This document shows positions 49,718 through 57,548 of a stretch of DNA of 64,000 bases, in pieces. A program made the position numbers and the translations under genes. Each line of letters begins with the position of its first letter. Within the stretch, counting starts at the first letter, position 1. The DNA comes from Caulobacter mirabilis (lineage in GTDB: Bacteria > Pseudomonadota > Alphaproteobacteria > Caulobacterales > Caulobacteraceae): positions 3,701,001 to 3,765,000 of the forward strand of contig NZ_CP024201.1 of NCBI RefSeq assembly GCF_002749615.1, read 5' to 3'. The notes under the pieces were generated by a model. It made no database searches. It saw only the letters and a program-made list of their open reading frames with translations, and was not told the DNA's origin.

Positions 49718-50410
49718 TTAGGTTCCCTGCCAGGTCCGCACCGGACCGATATCCACGTGAATGAAGCCGGAGTCGGGATAGTAGCCCACCCCGCCTCCCT
49801 TGAGCGCCAGCGCCGCATCGCGCAAGCCGGTCAGCGACACGTCGTTCAGGCGCATGTCGATCGCCTTGCCTTCCATGTGCTGGCTCTTCTTGGCCACCTG
49901 CGAGGTCCCGGCGTTGGTCGCCGCGCTCTGGTCGGCCAGCATCTCGTTGGTCGCCGCCGAGCGGAAGGCCGAGACGATCCGGTAGGGCTCCTCGCTGCCG
50001 GTCGCCGCCTGCAGCGTGAACAGGATGTCGAGCAGCCGCACGTCGATCGGATGGACCTCCAGCGTGCGGAAGTCGGCCAGATGCTGGTTCACCGCCTGCA
50101 GCGCGTCCCAGACGTAGCGGCCGTTGTCCCAATAGACGACGTCGAGGTCCTTGTCGGTGTGCAGGTGGCGGAACTTCAGATGGCGCGGACCGGCCGGCGG
50201 CGGCGTCAGAGGCGTCGGCGACAGCGAGAAGCCCGGCGGGGTCGGCGCGTTCTCGGGGTCGACCGCCCCTGTCGCCGTGACCGGGACGGTCGGCGTCTGG
50301 GCCAGGACCGGGGCGGACGCCGCGGCGGCCAGGCCGCCTAGCCCCAGCGACAGCAGCCGGCGCCGTCCGAGCGCCGCCGCCGAGCAGCAGGGGCAGTCGT
50401 CCCCGGTCAC
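49718..50410 (-). CDS. DUF882 / M15-like murein peptidase family protein (YcbK-like)
   Basis: 230 residues with a GTG start at 50410 overlapping the upstream stop codon (GTGA). The N-terminus RRRLLSLGLGG... ending in VLA looks like a Tat signal. The catalytic domain has IVSAFRSAATNEML, SQHMEGKAIDMRL and FIHVDIGPVRTW, with the His, Asp and His zinc ligands of the M15 D,D-peptidase fold. It is expected to act on peptidoglycan in the periplasm. It is coupled to the L,D-transpeptidase gene. An earlier cysteine pair (CPCC) after the start is unusual. Confidence 0.87.
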   Translation of the reverse strand: MTGDDCPCCSAAALGRRRLLSLGLGGLAAAASAPVLAQTPTVPVTATGAVDPENAPTPPGFSLSPTPLTPPPAGPRHLKFRHLHTDKDLDVVYWDNGRYVWDALQAVNQHLADFRTLEVHPIDVRLLDILFTLQAATGSEEPYRIVSAFRSAATNEMLADQSAATNAGTSQVAKKSQHMEGKAIDMRLNDVSLTGLRDAALALKGGGVGYYPDSGFIHVDIGPVRTWQGT

Positions 50411-51858
50411 GCCGTGGGGCCCCGCTGCTCGGCGATGCGCTGGATCAGCAGCGCGTCCCAGCCGTAGGGATCCTGGCGGAAGTTCACCTGGCCGTCGGGC
50501 GTCACATAGGCGGTCCAGTACAGCAGATAGACCGACACGGGATTGGCGACCGTTGCGCGGGTGGTCTTGCCGCCGGCCACGACCTCGTCGATCCGCTCCG
50601 GCGTCCACTCCGGGTCGCCGGCCATGATCGCGCGGGCCAGGGCGAACGGTTTCTCCAGCCGCACGCAGCCGTGGCTGGCCAGGCGGGTGTAGCGGGTGAA
50701 GCCGCCCTTGCTGGGCGTGTCGTGCAGATAGACGGCGTAGTTGTTCGGGAAGTCGAACTTCACCAGGCCCAGCGCGCTGCCCGGTCCCGGCCGCTGCTGC
50801 AGTCGGCCGTCGATGACCCGGAAATTGTTCGCGTTGAGATAGGCCTGCCCCTTGGGGAACAGCTCGCGGGCGGCGATGCCGGCCGGCACGTTCCACGGCG
50901 GGTTCAGGACGATGCTGTTGATCTCGGAGCTGAGCAGCGGAGTCTCGCCGCCGCCCGGCTTGCCGGTCACCGCCCGCATCGAGAGGGTCGGGACATCGTT
51001 CTGGAACAGGGTCAGGACCCCGGCCGCGACGTTGACCTGCACCCGGTTGGCCGGCATGGCCGACGGCAGCCAGCGCCACCGCTCCATGTTGGCCACGATC
51101 TGGTCGATGCGGCGCTGGACGCTGACGTTCAGGGCCGCGCGAGTGGCCGGGCCCAGCGCGCCGTCGGGCTGCAGGCCCATGCGCTTCTGGGCGCGCTTCA
51201 GAGCGTCGGCGAGCTGGACGTCGAATACCGACTGTCCCGCCGGATTACGCGGCAGCTGGGCCGGCGTCGTCGGATCCTCGGCCGCGAGGCGCGCGCGCAG
51301 GGCGTCGACCGCCGGGCCGGCCGCGCCGACTTCCAGCTTGTCGCCTTCGGGCAGGGTCTTCCAGCCGCCCCGCTCGGCCATGGCGCGATAGTTGGCCAGG
51401 CCCATCTGCAGGGTCTCGTAGCCCGGATACGGCGGCGGCAGGCTCTTCAGCCAGTCTTCCAGGCGGTCGTCGGCCACTGCCCTGGCCATCGCGCCCCGGG
51501 CGTCGAACGGCGTCGGCCGCAGTCCCCAGTCCTCGCGGAAATTGGCCGTGTCGAGCCGGCCGGTCTTCACCGCCTTGGCGTAGCGCAGGGTCGCCTCGAC
51601 CAGGGCCGCGTCGCTGTCGCCGCGCGGCGTGAACTCACCGGGCTCGAAGCCATGCAGCGCCGCCTCGTCCAGGGTCCGGCGCAGCAGCTCGGCCTGGTCG
51701 GGACGCAGCGTGATCTGGGCCGGCGGCTGGGCGGCCGGCGCGGGCACGACGCGATAGGTCGGCGGAGGGGTCTGGGCCTGGACCGGCGTGACGGCGGCGG
51801 TCGCGAACAGCCCCGCGGCCATGAGCCCCGCGGCGGCCTTGCCCGTCAGATGCGACAT
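50407..51858 (-). CDS. L,D-transpeptidase, YcbB/LdtD-like
   Basis: 483 residues from ATG 51858, preceded by AAGGGG. Signal peptide 1-28. A peptidoglycan-binding domain is near the middle (LKRAQKRMGLQPDGALGPATRAALN). The YkuD catalytic domain contains HDTPSKGGFTRYTRLASHGCVRLEKP, with the nucleophile Cys in SHGCVR. It forms 3-3 cross-links in peptidoglycan. Length and domain order match LdtD rather than short Ldts. It is first in a three-gene group with DUF882 and a small membrane protein. Confidence 0.93.
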   Translation of the reverse strand: MSHLTGKAAAGLMAAGLFATAAVTPVQAQTPPPTYRVVPAPAAQPPAQITLRPDQAELLRRTLDEAALHGFEPGEFTPRGDSDAALVEATLRYAKAVKTGRLDTANFREDWGLRPTPFDARGAMARAVADDRLEDWLKSLPPPYPGYETLQMGLANYRAMAERGGWKTLPEGDKLEVGAAGPAVDALRARLAAEDPTTPAQLPRNPAGQSVFDVQLADALKRAQKRMGLQPDGALGPATRAALNVSVQRRIDQIVANMERWRWLPSAMPANRVQVNVAAGVLTLFQNDVPTLSMRAVTGKPGGGETPLLSSEINSIVLNPPWNVPAGIAARELFPKGQAYLNANNFRVIDGRLQQRPGPGSALGLVKFDFPNNYAVYLHDTPSKGGFTRYTRLASHGCVRLEKPFALARAIMAGDPEWTPERIDEVVAGGKTTRATVANPVSVYLLYWTAYVTPDGQVNFRQDPYGWDALLIQRIAEQRGPTA

Positions 51859-52245
51859 CGACCTCGAACACCCCTTAACGTCCAGCCACGGGAGGTTAAC
51901 AGAGCTTGCGCCGGCCCGCGCGGACTGAGCGAGGGGCGGGATAAATTCCTCGATGAGTGTGGCCCGCCCGCACGTCTGACTGAATTTCACGAACAAGCCT
52001 CTTCCTCGCGCCCCGAACCGCCCGGTTCGTCAGCCCCAGTGACCAACGGAGGCCCGGCCGAGAAGTTCCCCGCCGGCCGCCGGCAGATACAGGATCGGAC
52101 GCGGAAACGGCATGAATTCGCGGCAACAGTCGCCGTCCGCCGACCGCCGACTGTGTCTTCCGAGGCATTGATCGACGCGGGAGCGCCCGCCTACATTCGC
52201 GCCGTCCTCGCGGCGTCGCCGCGGTCCAAGTCGGGAGCCCCCAAA
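51859..52245. other. 387-nt divergent intergenic region
   Basis: No convincing gene was found; the open frames across it have no domain-like content. It holds the upstream regions of the L,D-transpeptidase (minus) and the entericidin-like lipoprotein (plus). A long-loop inverted repeat GGGCGGG/CCCGCCC lies at 51934-51969, and a promoter-like pair at 52168-52197. Confidence 0.6.
52168..52197 (+). promoter_or_regulatory. Candidate promoter of the entericidin-like gene
   Basis: TTGATC (52168-52173), an 18-nt spacer and TACATT (52192-52197) resemble a sigma-70 promoter, about 50 nt before the lipoprotein ATG. Confidence 0.38.
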
Positions 52246-52380
52246 ATGCGCAAGATCATCGTCCTCGCCGCCGCCGCGACCGCCCTGCTGGCCGGCGCCT
52301 GCAACACCATCGAAGGCGTCGGCAAGGACGTTAAGGCCGCCGGCACCGCCGTCGAACGGACCGCCAAGGACGCCAAGTAA
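52246..52380 (+). CDS. Entericidin A/B-family small lipoprotein
   Basis: 44 residues. A lipoprotein signal with lipobox LAGAC (Cys 19) is followed by NTIEGVGKDVKAAGTAVERTAK, the conserved entericidin amphipathic helix. Entericidins are envelope lipoproteins linked to stationary phase and cell lysis control in E. coli; their role in alphaproteobacteria is unclear. GGGAGC precedes ATG 52246. Lgt (37015-37851) would modify the Cys. Confidence 0.9.
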   Translation: MRKIIVLAAAATALLAGACNTIEGVGKDVKAAGTAVERTAKDAK

Positions 52381-52429
52381 CGCCGCATCGGCCTTTCGCG
52401 TCGCGGCGCGAAAGGCCATATAGGCCGCC

Positions 52430-52813
52430 ATGTCCCAGCCCCCCGCCGAAAGCGAGCGCCGGCCGTTCATGACCGGCCTGGTCCGCGGCCTGAAGCATCG
52501 CTGCCCCAACTGCGGCGAAGGCGGCCTCTATCGCGGCTATCTGAAGGTCAATCCGACCTGCGCCGCCTGCGGCCACGACCTGTCCGGCTATCGCGCCGAC
52601 GACGGTCCGGCCTATTTCACCATCCTGCTGGTCGGGCACCTAATCGTGGCGCCGCTGCTGCTGTTCCCGTTCATCTGGGAAGTGTCGCCCTGGATCGTGC
52701 TGCCGGCGACGCTGATCCCGCTCACGACCCTGATCCTGCTGCTGTTGCCGCGCGTCAAAGGCGCCTTCATCGGCGGGCTGTGGGCCATCCGGCCCGATCC
52801 GGCGCACGGCTGA
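52430..52813 (+). CDS. DUF983 zinc-ribbon membrane protein
   Basis: 127 residues. A CPNCGEGGLYRGYLKVNPTCAACG zinc ribbon (two CxxC pairs) is followed by two membrane segments (YFTILLVGHLIVAPLLLFPF and WIVLPATLIPLTTLILLLLP). This is the DUF983 architecture, frequent in alphaproteobacteria and of unknown role. It starts 49 nt after the lipoprotein gene on the same strand. Confidence 0.9.
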   Translation: MSQPPAESERRPFMTGLVRGLKHRCPNCGEGGLYRGYLKVNPTCAACGHDLSGYRADDGPAYFTILLVGHLIVAPLLLFPFIWEVSPWIVLPATLIPLTTLILLLLPRVKGAFIGGLWAIRPDPAHG

Positions 52814-52906
52814 ATTGTAACTCACGCGCTTTTGGGGACACGCCCGATTGACACCGTCGCGGACGGCGGCGGACTGTCAGCCTCCCAACCTCAAGGGAGA
52901 TGGCCT

Positions 52907-53083
52907 ATGGCCCACAAGTTCGAGATCTACAAGGACAAGGCTGGCGAGTTCCGGGTCCGGTTCAAGTACAACAACGAAGTGATCTTCGCGACCGAGGGCT
53001 ACACCTCGAAGTCGTCCGCCCAGAACGCCATCGAGTCCATCAAGAAGAACGGTCCGGACGCCCCGACCGAGGACAACTCCTAG
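52907..53083 (+). CDS. DUF1508 (YegP) family small protein
   Basis: 58 residues from ATG 52907 with CAAGGGAGA before it. KFEIYKDKAGEFRVRFKYNNEVIFATEGYTSKSSAQNAIESIKKN is one complete DUF1508 unit, split here only for description: the GxFRxRFK and EGYxSKxxAxNAIxS blocks are the family marks. A compact cytoplasmic domain of unknown function; E. coli YegP has two copies. Confidence 0.9.
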   Translation: MAHKFEIYKDKAGEFRVRFKYNNEVIFATEGYTSKSSAQNAIESIKKNGPDAPTEDNS

Positions 53084-53100
53084 CCTCGCCTTCCCCCCGA

Positions 53101-53138
53101 CCGCTCCCGTCCAGGCGGGAGCGGCGGCCAGGCCGCCG
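53101..53138 (+). repeat. Two adjacent GC-rich hairpins before the DUF2867 gene
   Basis: CCGCTCCCG/CGGGAGCGG (53101-53109 with 53116-53124) is followed directly by CGGCGGCC, A, GGCCGCCG (53122-53138, sharing three bases with the first). They lie between the YegP stop codon and ATG 53143, with no U-tract. They may terminate the first gene or mask the start of the second. Confidence 0.45.
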
Positions 53139-53142
53139 CCCT

Positions 53143-53607
53143 ATGCCCCATCTTCGATCGTCCGCCGTCTTCTCGACGCCGCTCCATCTGCCGCACCCGG
53201 CGCTGCCGAGCGCGGACTGGGGCGACTCGTTCATCACCCCCACCACGGCGACGACCGCGCGGATGGCCGCGGACGGCATGGTCGGCCAGGGCGGCGGATG
53301 GCCCGAGCGCCTGCTGGCGCTGCGAAACCGCCTGGCCCGACTCGTCGGTCTCAAGACCGGGGGCTTCACCCTCGGCGACGGCGGCTTCCCGATCCTGTCA
53401 GAGACGCCCGACGAAATCGTCGCTGGCCTGGATGATCGCCACCTGGACTTCCGCATCGTCGTCACCCTGGTCCGCGGCCCATCGCCCGATCTGCGCGTGA
53501 CCACGCTGGTCGCCCGCCACGGCCTGGCCGGTCGCGCCTACATCGCCCTGATCGCCCCGTTCCACCGGCGGATTCTCCGCCGGGTCATGGCGCGCCACGC
53601 CGCCTAG
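53143..53607 (+). CDS. DUF2867-family protein
   Basis: 154 residues from ATG 53143. ADWGDSFITPT near the N-terminus, FPILSETPDEIVAGLDDRHLDFRIVV and AYIALIAPFHRRILRRVM at the C-terminus fit the DUF2867 family. No catalytic residues are known. Its stop codon interlocks with that of the convergent monooxygenase-fold gene on CTAG (53604-53607). Confidence 0.8.
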   Translation: MPHLRSSAVFSTPLHLPHPALPSADWGDSFITPTTATTARMAADGMVGQGGGWPERLLALRNRLARLVGLKTGGFTLGDGGFPILSETPDEIVAGLDDRHLDFRIVVTLVRGPSPDLRVTTLVARHGLAGRAYIALIAPFHRRILRRVMARHAA

Positions 53608-53927
53608 CCGCGCCGCGTCAGCAGGTCGTCGGTGACCTCCATCGCGGCGAGAAGCTCGCCCGGACGGCTGTCCTCCTCCAGCGCGTCTACGAACATCGCC
53701 CGCGCCTCGGGATCGTCGTAGACCATCCTGGCGTCAAAGGCCGCCTTCCAGGTCGCCTCGTCCGGCCATTCCGCGTAGCCGATGAACCGCCCGTCGCTCG
53801 CCCTGTGCAGTCGCGAACCAAAGGAGCCGTAGATCTCGGTGATGCGCCGGGTCCCGCGCCGCCAAGCCTCGCGGAAACGCTCCTCGTGCCCCGGCTTGAC
53901 CCGCCAGGCATAGACGGCGACGTACAT
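53604..53927 (-). CDS. Antibiotic-biosynthesis-monooxygenase (ABM) fold protein
   Basis: 107 residues forming a ferredoxin-like alpha/beta barrel: YVAVYAWRVKPGHEERFREAWRRGT at the start is typical of the ABM/dimeric barrel family, followed by LHRASDGRFIGYAEWPDEATWKAA. Members include quinol monooxygenases and many small proteins of unknown role. It stands alone on the minus strand. Confidence 0.82.
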   Translation of the reverse strand: MYVAVYAWRVKPGHEERFREAWRRGTRRITEIYGSFGSRLHRASDGRFIGYAEWPDEATWKAAFDARMVYDDPEARAMFVDALEEDSRPGELLAAMEVTDDLLTRRG

Positions 53928-54047
53928 CGGCGGCCTCCGAATGGTGGTTCGCCTATTCTAGCGCGGTTTCCGGGATCGCCGACGACGGGCCGATTGTAAG
54001 CCGCCCCCGCCTTCGCCTACCCTTGCTCCAAAGGTCGGGGGAACCGC

Positions 54048-55382
54048 ATGGCGACGACGGAAACGGGTGCGATCGACGAGACGCCGGAAGGGCCGACGCC
54101 GCCCGGCCTGACGCCGGGCCAAAGGCTCAAGGCGATCCTCGGCGGCTCGGCCGGCAATCTGGTCGAGTGGTACGACTGGTCGGTCTACATCTTCTTCGCC
54201 GTCTATTTCGCCAGCCAGTTCTTCCCCGAAGGCGACACCACGGCCCAGCTGTTCAAGGTCGCGGCGGTGTCGGCGGTGGGCTTCCTGGCCCGGCCGCTCG
54301 GCGCCTGGCTGATGGGCATGTACGCCGACAAGGCCGGCCGGCGCGCCGCCCTGACCCTGTCGGTGGCCATGATGTGCCTGGGCAGCCTCATCATCGGCCT
54401 GGCCCCCACCTACGCCCAGGTCGGCGCCCTGGCCCCGGCGATCCTGCTCGGCGCCCGCATTCTGCAGGGCCTGTCGGTCGGCGGCGAATACGGCGCCAGC
54501 GCCACCTATCTGTCCGAGATGGCCGGCCGCAACCGCCGCGGCTTCTGGGCCAGCTTCCAGTACGTGACCCTGATCGCGGGCTCGCTGAGCGCCCAGGGCC
54601 TGGTCGTGATCCTGCAAGGCGTGATGCCCGAGGCGGACCTCAAGGCCTGGGGCTGGCGGATCCCCTTCTTCATCGGCGCGGCGCTGGCGGTCATCGTGTT
54701 CTGGATCCGGCGCGGCATCCACGAAAGCCAGGGCTTCGAGAACGCCAAGGCCTCGGGCGAGGCGCGCGGCAAGACGATGCTGCTGTTCCTCAAGCACCCG
54801 CGCCAGACCCTGATGGTCATGGGCCTGACCGCCGGCGGCTCGCTCGCCTACTACGTCTACACCAGCTACATGCAGAAGTTCCTCATCAACACGACGGGCT
54901 TCTCCAAGGAGACGGCCAGCCAGGTCATGGTCGCCTGCCTGTTCGTGTTCATGCTGATGCAGCCCCTGTTCGGCTGGATCTCGGACAAGGTCGGCCGCAA
55001 GCCGCTGCTGCTGTTCGCCTACGGCGGCGGGATGATCGCCACCTGGCCGCTGATGAACGCCATCGCCGGCGCGACCAGCGCCTGGGCCGCCTTCGGCCTG
55101 ATCATGATCGCCCTGACCTTCCAGTCCGGCTACAGCGCCATCTCCGGACTGTTCAAGGCGGAGATGTTCCCCGCCCATGTCCGCGCGCTCGGCGTCGCCC
55201 TGCCCTACGCCATCGCCAACGCGGTGTTCGGCGGCTCGGCCGAGGCGGTGGCCCTGCATTTCAAGCAGGAGGGAGTGGAGAGCCACTTCTATCTCTATAC
55301 GACCGCCATTCTGGCCGTGGGGCTGGTGACCGTCATCCTGTTGCCGGACACCCGCAAACACAGCCTGATCCACGAGGACTGA
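54048..55382 (+). CDS. MFS transporter, metabolite:H+ symporter family (alpha-ketoglutarate permease-like)
   Basis: 444 residues with 12 membrane segments. The first segment GGSAGNLVEWYDWSVYIFF and the following MGMYADKAGRRAALTLSVAMM loop are marks of the MHS family (KgtP, ShiA, ProP). VGGEYGASATYLSEMAGRNRRGFWASFQYV is the second conserved block. KgtP-like sequence suggests dicarboxylate or 2-oxoglutarate uptake with a proton. The exact substrate is inference, although KorAB encoded at 44-47 kb also uses a 2-oxo acid. Confidence 0.9.
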   Translation: MATTETGAIDETPEGPTPPGLTPGQRLKAILGGSAGNLVEWYDWSVYIFFAVYFASQFFPEGDTTAQLFKVAAVSAVGFLARPLGAWLMGMYADKAGRRAALTLSVAMMCLGSLIIGLAPTYAQVGALAPAILLGARILQGLSVGGEYGASATYLSEMAGRNRRGFWASFQYVTLIAGSLSAQGLVVILQGVMPEADLKAWGWRIPFFIGAALAVIVFWIRRGIHESQGFENAKASGEARGKTMLLFLKHPRQTLMVMGLTAGGSLAYYVYTSYMQKFLINTTGFSKETASQVMVACLFVFMLMQPLFGWISDKVGRKPLLLFAYGGGMIATWPLMNAIAGATSAWAAFGLIMIALTFQSGYSAISGLFKAEMFPAHVRALGVALPYAIANAVFGGSAEAVALHFKQEGVESHFYLYTTAILAVGLVTVILLPDTRKHSLIHED

Positions 55383-55413
55383 CGCAAAGGGATTCGGGAG
55401 CTAACCTCGCGCC

Positions 55414-56136
55414 ATGCCGTCGCTGCCGTCCATGCCGCCCTTCGACCTCGTGGTCTTTGTGTTCTTCGTGCTGTGCTGGCTGTTCTACGAGCCGCTGTTC
55501 AAGCGGCTGGCGCGCGGCTCGCTGCTGAACAGCGACATGACCGTGATCCGCGGCGCCTGGATGGGCCAGATGTCGTCGCGGGAGATCCGGCTGCTGGACG
55601 CCAACCTGCTCGGCCACGCGCTCAACTCCGCCTCCTTCTTCGCCTCGTCCAACCTGCTGCTGATCGCCGCCGCCGCCGGCGCCCTGTTCGGCGGCGAGAG
55701 CACCTTCCGCAGCGTGTCCAGCCTGGAGGTCATCAAGACGTCCAGCCGCTGGCTGTTCGAGGGACAGCTGGCCTTGGTCATGCTGGTGCTGTCGCGCGGC
55801 CTGCTCGACTTCATCTGGGCCATCCGCCAGATGAACTACAGCCTGGCGATCATGGGCGCGACGCCGGAGGGCGAGAACGTGGACCCCGGCACCCAGGCCG
55901 CCTACGCCGCCGCCGCGACGCGGGTGCTGAACCCGGCGCTGTCGTCATTCAATCGCGGGGTGCGCGGCTACTACTTCGCCCTCGCCGCCGCGGCCTGGCT
56001 CTTCGGCCCGATCGCCTTCACCGCCGCGACGCTGGGCGCCATCGTCCTGCTGGTCTGGCGGCAGCGCCATTCGCCGGCGGCCAAGGCCATCCGCGACCTG
56101 CGCCGCCAGATCGACACCGGCTCAGTCGATCCCTAG
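55414..56136 (+). CDS. DUF599-family membrane protein
   Basis: 240 residues, four membrane segments. FDLVVFVFFVLCWLFYEP begins the first; RGAWMGQMSSREIRLLDANLLGHALNSASFFASSNLLLIAA is the conserved DUF599 block; LALVMLVLSRGLLDFIWAIRQMNY follows. The family's role is unknown. It starts 31 nt after the MFS gene. The last 15 nt overlap the convergent YjbR gene. Confidence 0.87.
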   Translation: MPSLPSMPPFDLVVFVFFVLCWLFYEPLFKRLARGSLLNSDMTVIRGAWMGQMSSREIRLLDANLLGHALNSASFFASSNLLLIAAAAGALFGGESTFRSVSSLEVIKTSSRWLFEGQLALVMLVLSRGLLDFIWAIRQMNYSLAIMGATPEGENVDPGTQAAYAAAATRVLNPALSSFNRGVRGYYFALAAAAWLFGPIAFTAATLGAIVLLVWRQRHSPAAKAIRDLRRQIDTGSVDP

Positions 56137-56466
56137 CTCGCGCCGCTTGGCCCGGGTCAGCTTGGCGGCGACCAGGCCGTGCGCGGTTCTCAGCCAGTCG
56201 GCCAGTTCGTCATCGTCGAGGGTCGCCATGTCGTCGAACCGCACCCATTTGGCGCGAGCGAGATAGGGCGCCGGCCGGCCCGGCCCTTCCGCCGTGAGGG
56301 CCTCGAACGCGATGTCCGAAGCCTTGAAGCTGAAGCTCCCGCCGTTCGCCGCACGGACGGCGAACATCTTGTCGCCGACCTTCCAGACATGATCATCGCC
56401 CCACTGGACATCCATCCGGACGCCCGGCAGGCCTGCGCAGACCGCATCGAAGGCCGCCGGCGTCAT
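56122..56466 (-). CDS. MmcQ/YjbR-family protein
   Basis: 114 residues. [31 protein letters not shown] at the start and [36 protein letters not shown] at the end are the family's CyaY-like DNA-binding fold marks. The cellular role is unknown. It overlaps msrA by 4 nt and is read after it. Confidence 0.88.
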   Translation of the reverse strand: MTPAAFDAVCAGLPGVRMDVQWGDDHVWKVGDKMFAVRAANGGSFSFKASDIAFEALTAEGPGRPAPYLARAKWVRFDDMATLDDDELADWLRTAHGLVAAKLTRAKRRELGID

Positions 56467-57116
56467 GCCTGGACGCCGACGCCGATCGGGCAGGTCACGC
56501 CGGTGCCGCCGATCCCGCAGTAGCCGTTCGGATTCTTGGCCAGGTACTGCTGATGGTAGTCCTCGGCGTAGTAGAACGGGCCGGCGGCCTCGATCTCGGT
56601 AGTGATCGGCCCCATCCGGACCTTCGACAGCGCCTGCTCGTAGGCCTCCTTCGAGGCGACGGCCGCCGCAGCCTGGGCGTCGTCCACGGGATAGATGCCC
56701 GAGCGGTACTGGGTGCCGATGTCGTTGCCCTGACGCATGCCCTGGGTCGGGTCGTGATTCTCCCAGAACGTCTTGAGCAGGGTCTCATAGGTCACGACCT
56801 TCGGGTCATAAACCACCAGCACCGCCTCGGTATGGCCGGCGCGACCGCTGCAGACCTCCTCATAGCTCGGGTTCGGCGTGATCCCGGCGACATAGCCGAC
56901 GGCCGTGCTGTAGACGCCGGGGATCTGCCAGAACACCCGCTCGACGCCCCAGAAACAGCCCATGGCGAACACGGCTTCTTCCAGACCATCGGGCCAGGGC
57001 CCCTTGAGCGGGCGGCCGTTGACGAAATGAGTCGTGGCGGTGGGGATCGGCTGCGGCCGACCCGGCAGGGCGGTGTCGGCGGTCGGCAGGTCCAGGGTCT
57101 TCTTGCTGAACAGCAT
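56463..57116 (-). CDS. msrA: Peptide methionine sulfoxide reductase MsrA
   Basis: 217 residues from ATG 57116. [31 protein letters not shown] carries the catalytic Cys in [43 protein letters not shown] and [28 protein letters not shown] follow, the last holding resolving Cys residues. It repairs methionine-S-sulfoxide in proteins using thioredoxin. It is first in a two-gene unit with the YjbR gene. Confidence 0.96.
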   Translation of the reverse strand: MLFSKKTLDLPTADTALPGRPQPIPTATTHFVNGRPLKGPWPDGLEEAVFAMGCFWGVERVFWQIPGVYSTAVGYVAGITPNPSYEEVCSGRAGHTEAVLVVYDPKVVTYETLLKTFWENHDPTQGMRQGNDIGTQYRSGIYPVDDAQAAAAVASKEAYEQALSKVRMGPITTEIEAAGPFYYAEDYHQQYLAKNPNGYCGIGGTGVTCPIGVGVQA

Positions 57117-57189
57117 GGTGTCCTCTCGGAACGCTTCGCCCGCAGATATAGGCGTGTCGCCGCGAAATTTCATCGCATCCCGATGGCGC

Positions 57190-57217
57190 TTGCTCCGCAT
57201 CGGCCCATGAGTATATT
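57190..57217 (+). promoter_or_regulatory. Candidate promoter for tRNA-Ser
   Basis: TTGCTC (57190-57195), 16 nt and TATATT (57212-57217) are the best sigma-70-like pair in the gap upstream of the tRNA, with about 50 nt of leader. Confidence 0.45.
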
Positions 57218-57269
57218 GCGCGCCTTCCTGCGCCGGGGGCCTTCAACCCGTCCCCGCTTCGGTGGTGCT

Positions 57270-57359
57270 GGTGAGGTGGCCGAGTGGTTGAAGGCGCACG
57301 CCTGGAACGCGTGTATAGGGGAAACTCTATCGAGGGTTCGAATCCCTCTCTCACCGCCA
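57270..57359 (+). tRNA. tRNA-Ser (anticodon GGA), CCA encoded
   Basis: Acceptor strands GGTGAGG (57270-57276) and TCTCACC (57349-57355), discriminator G and CCA at 57357-57359. Anticodon arm CACGC, loop CTGGAAC with GGA at 57304-57306, and GCGTG. A long variable arm (AGGGGAAACTCT region) and T arm GAGGG-TTCGAAT-CCCTC complete a class II serine tRNA reading UCC and UCU. Confidence 0.97.
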
Positions 57360-57548
57360 CGGTCCGCCCCGCGCCTCCAAGACGGGCCGGCTTCGCAAGT
57401 CCCCGCGAGTCGAAGCGTTCAGAGCGCCGTTGCTCCAGCCCGGCGGCGCCCCGCTTTCGGCTTCAGCATGAAAACTCGCCCAGCGACGCTTGCCTTTCAG
57501 CGCGACGGCGGATGAGGTGCGCTACCTTTACGCCCTGAGGAGCATGCC

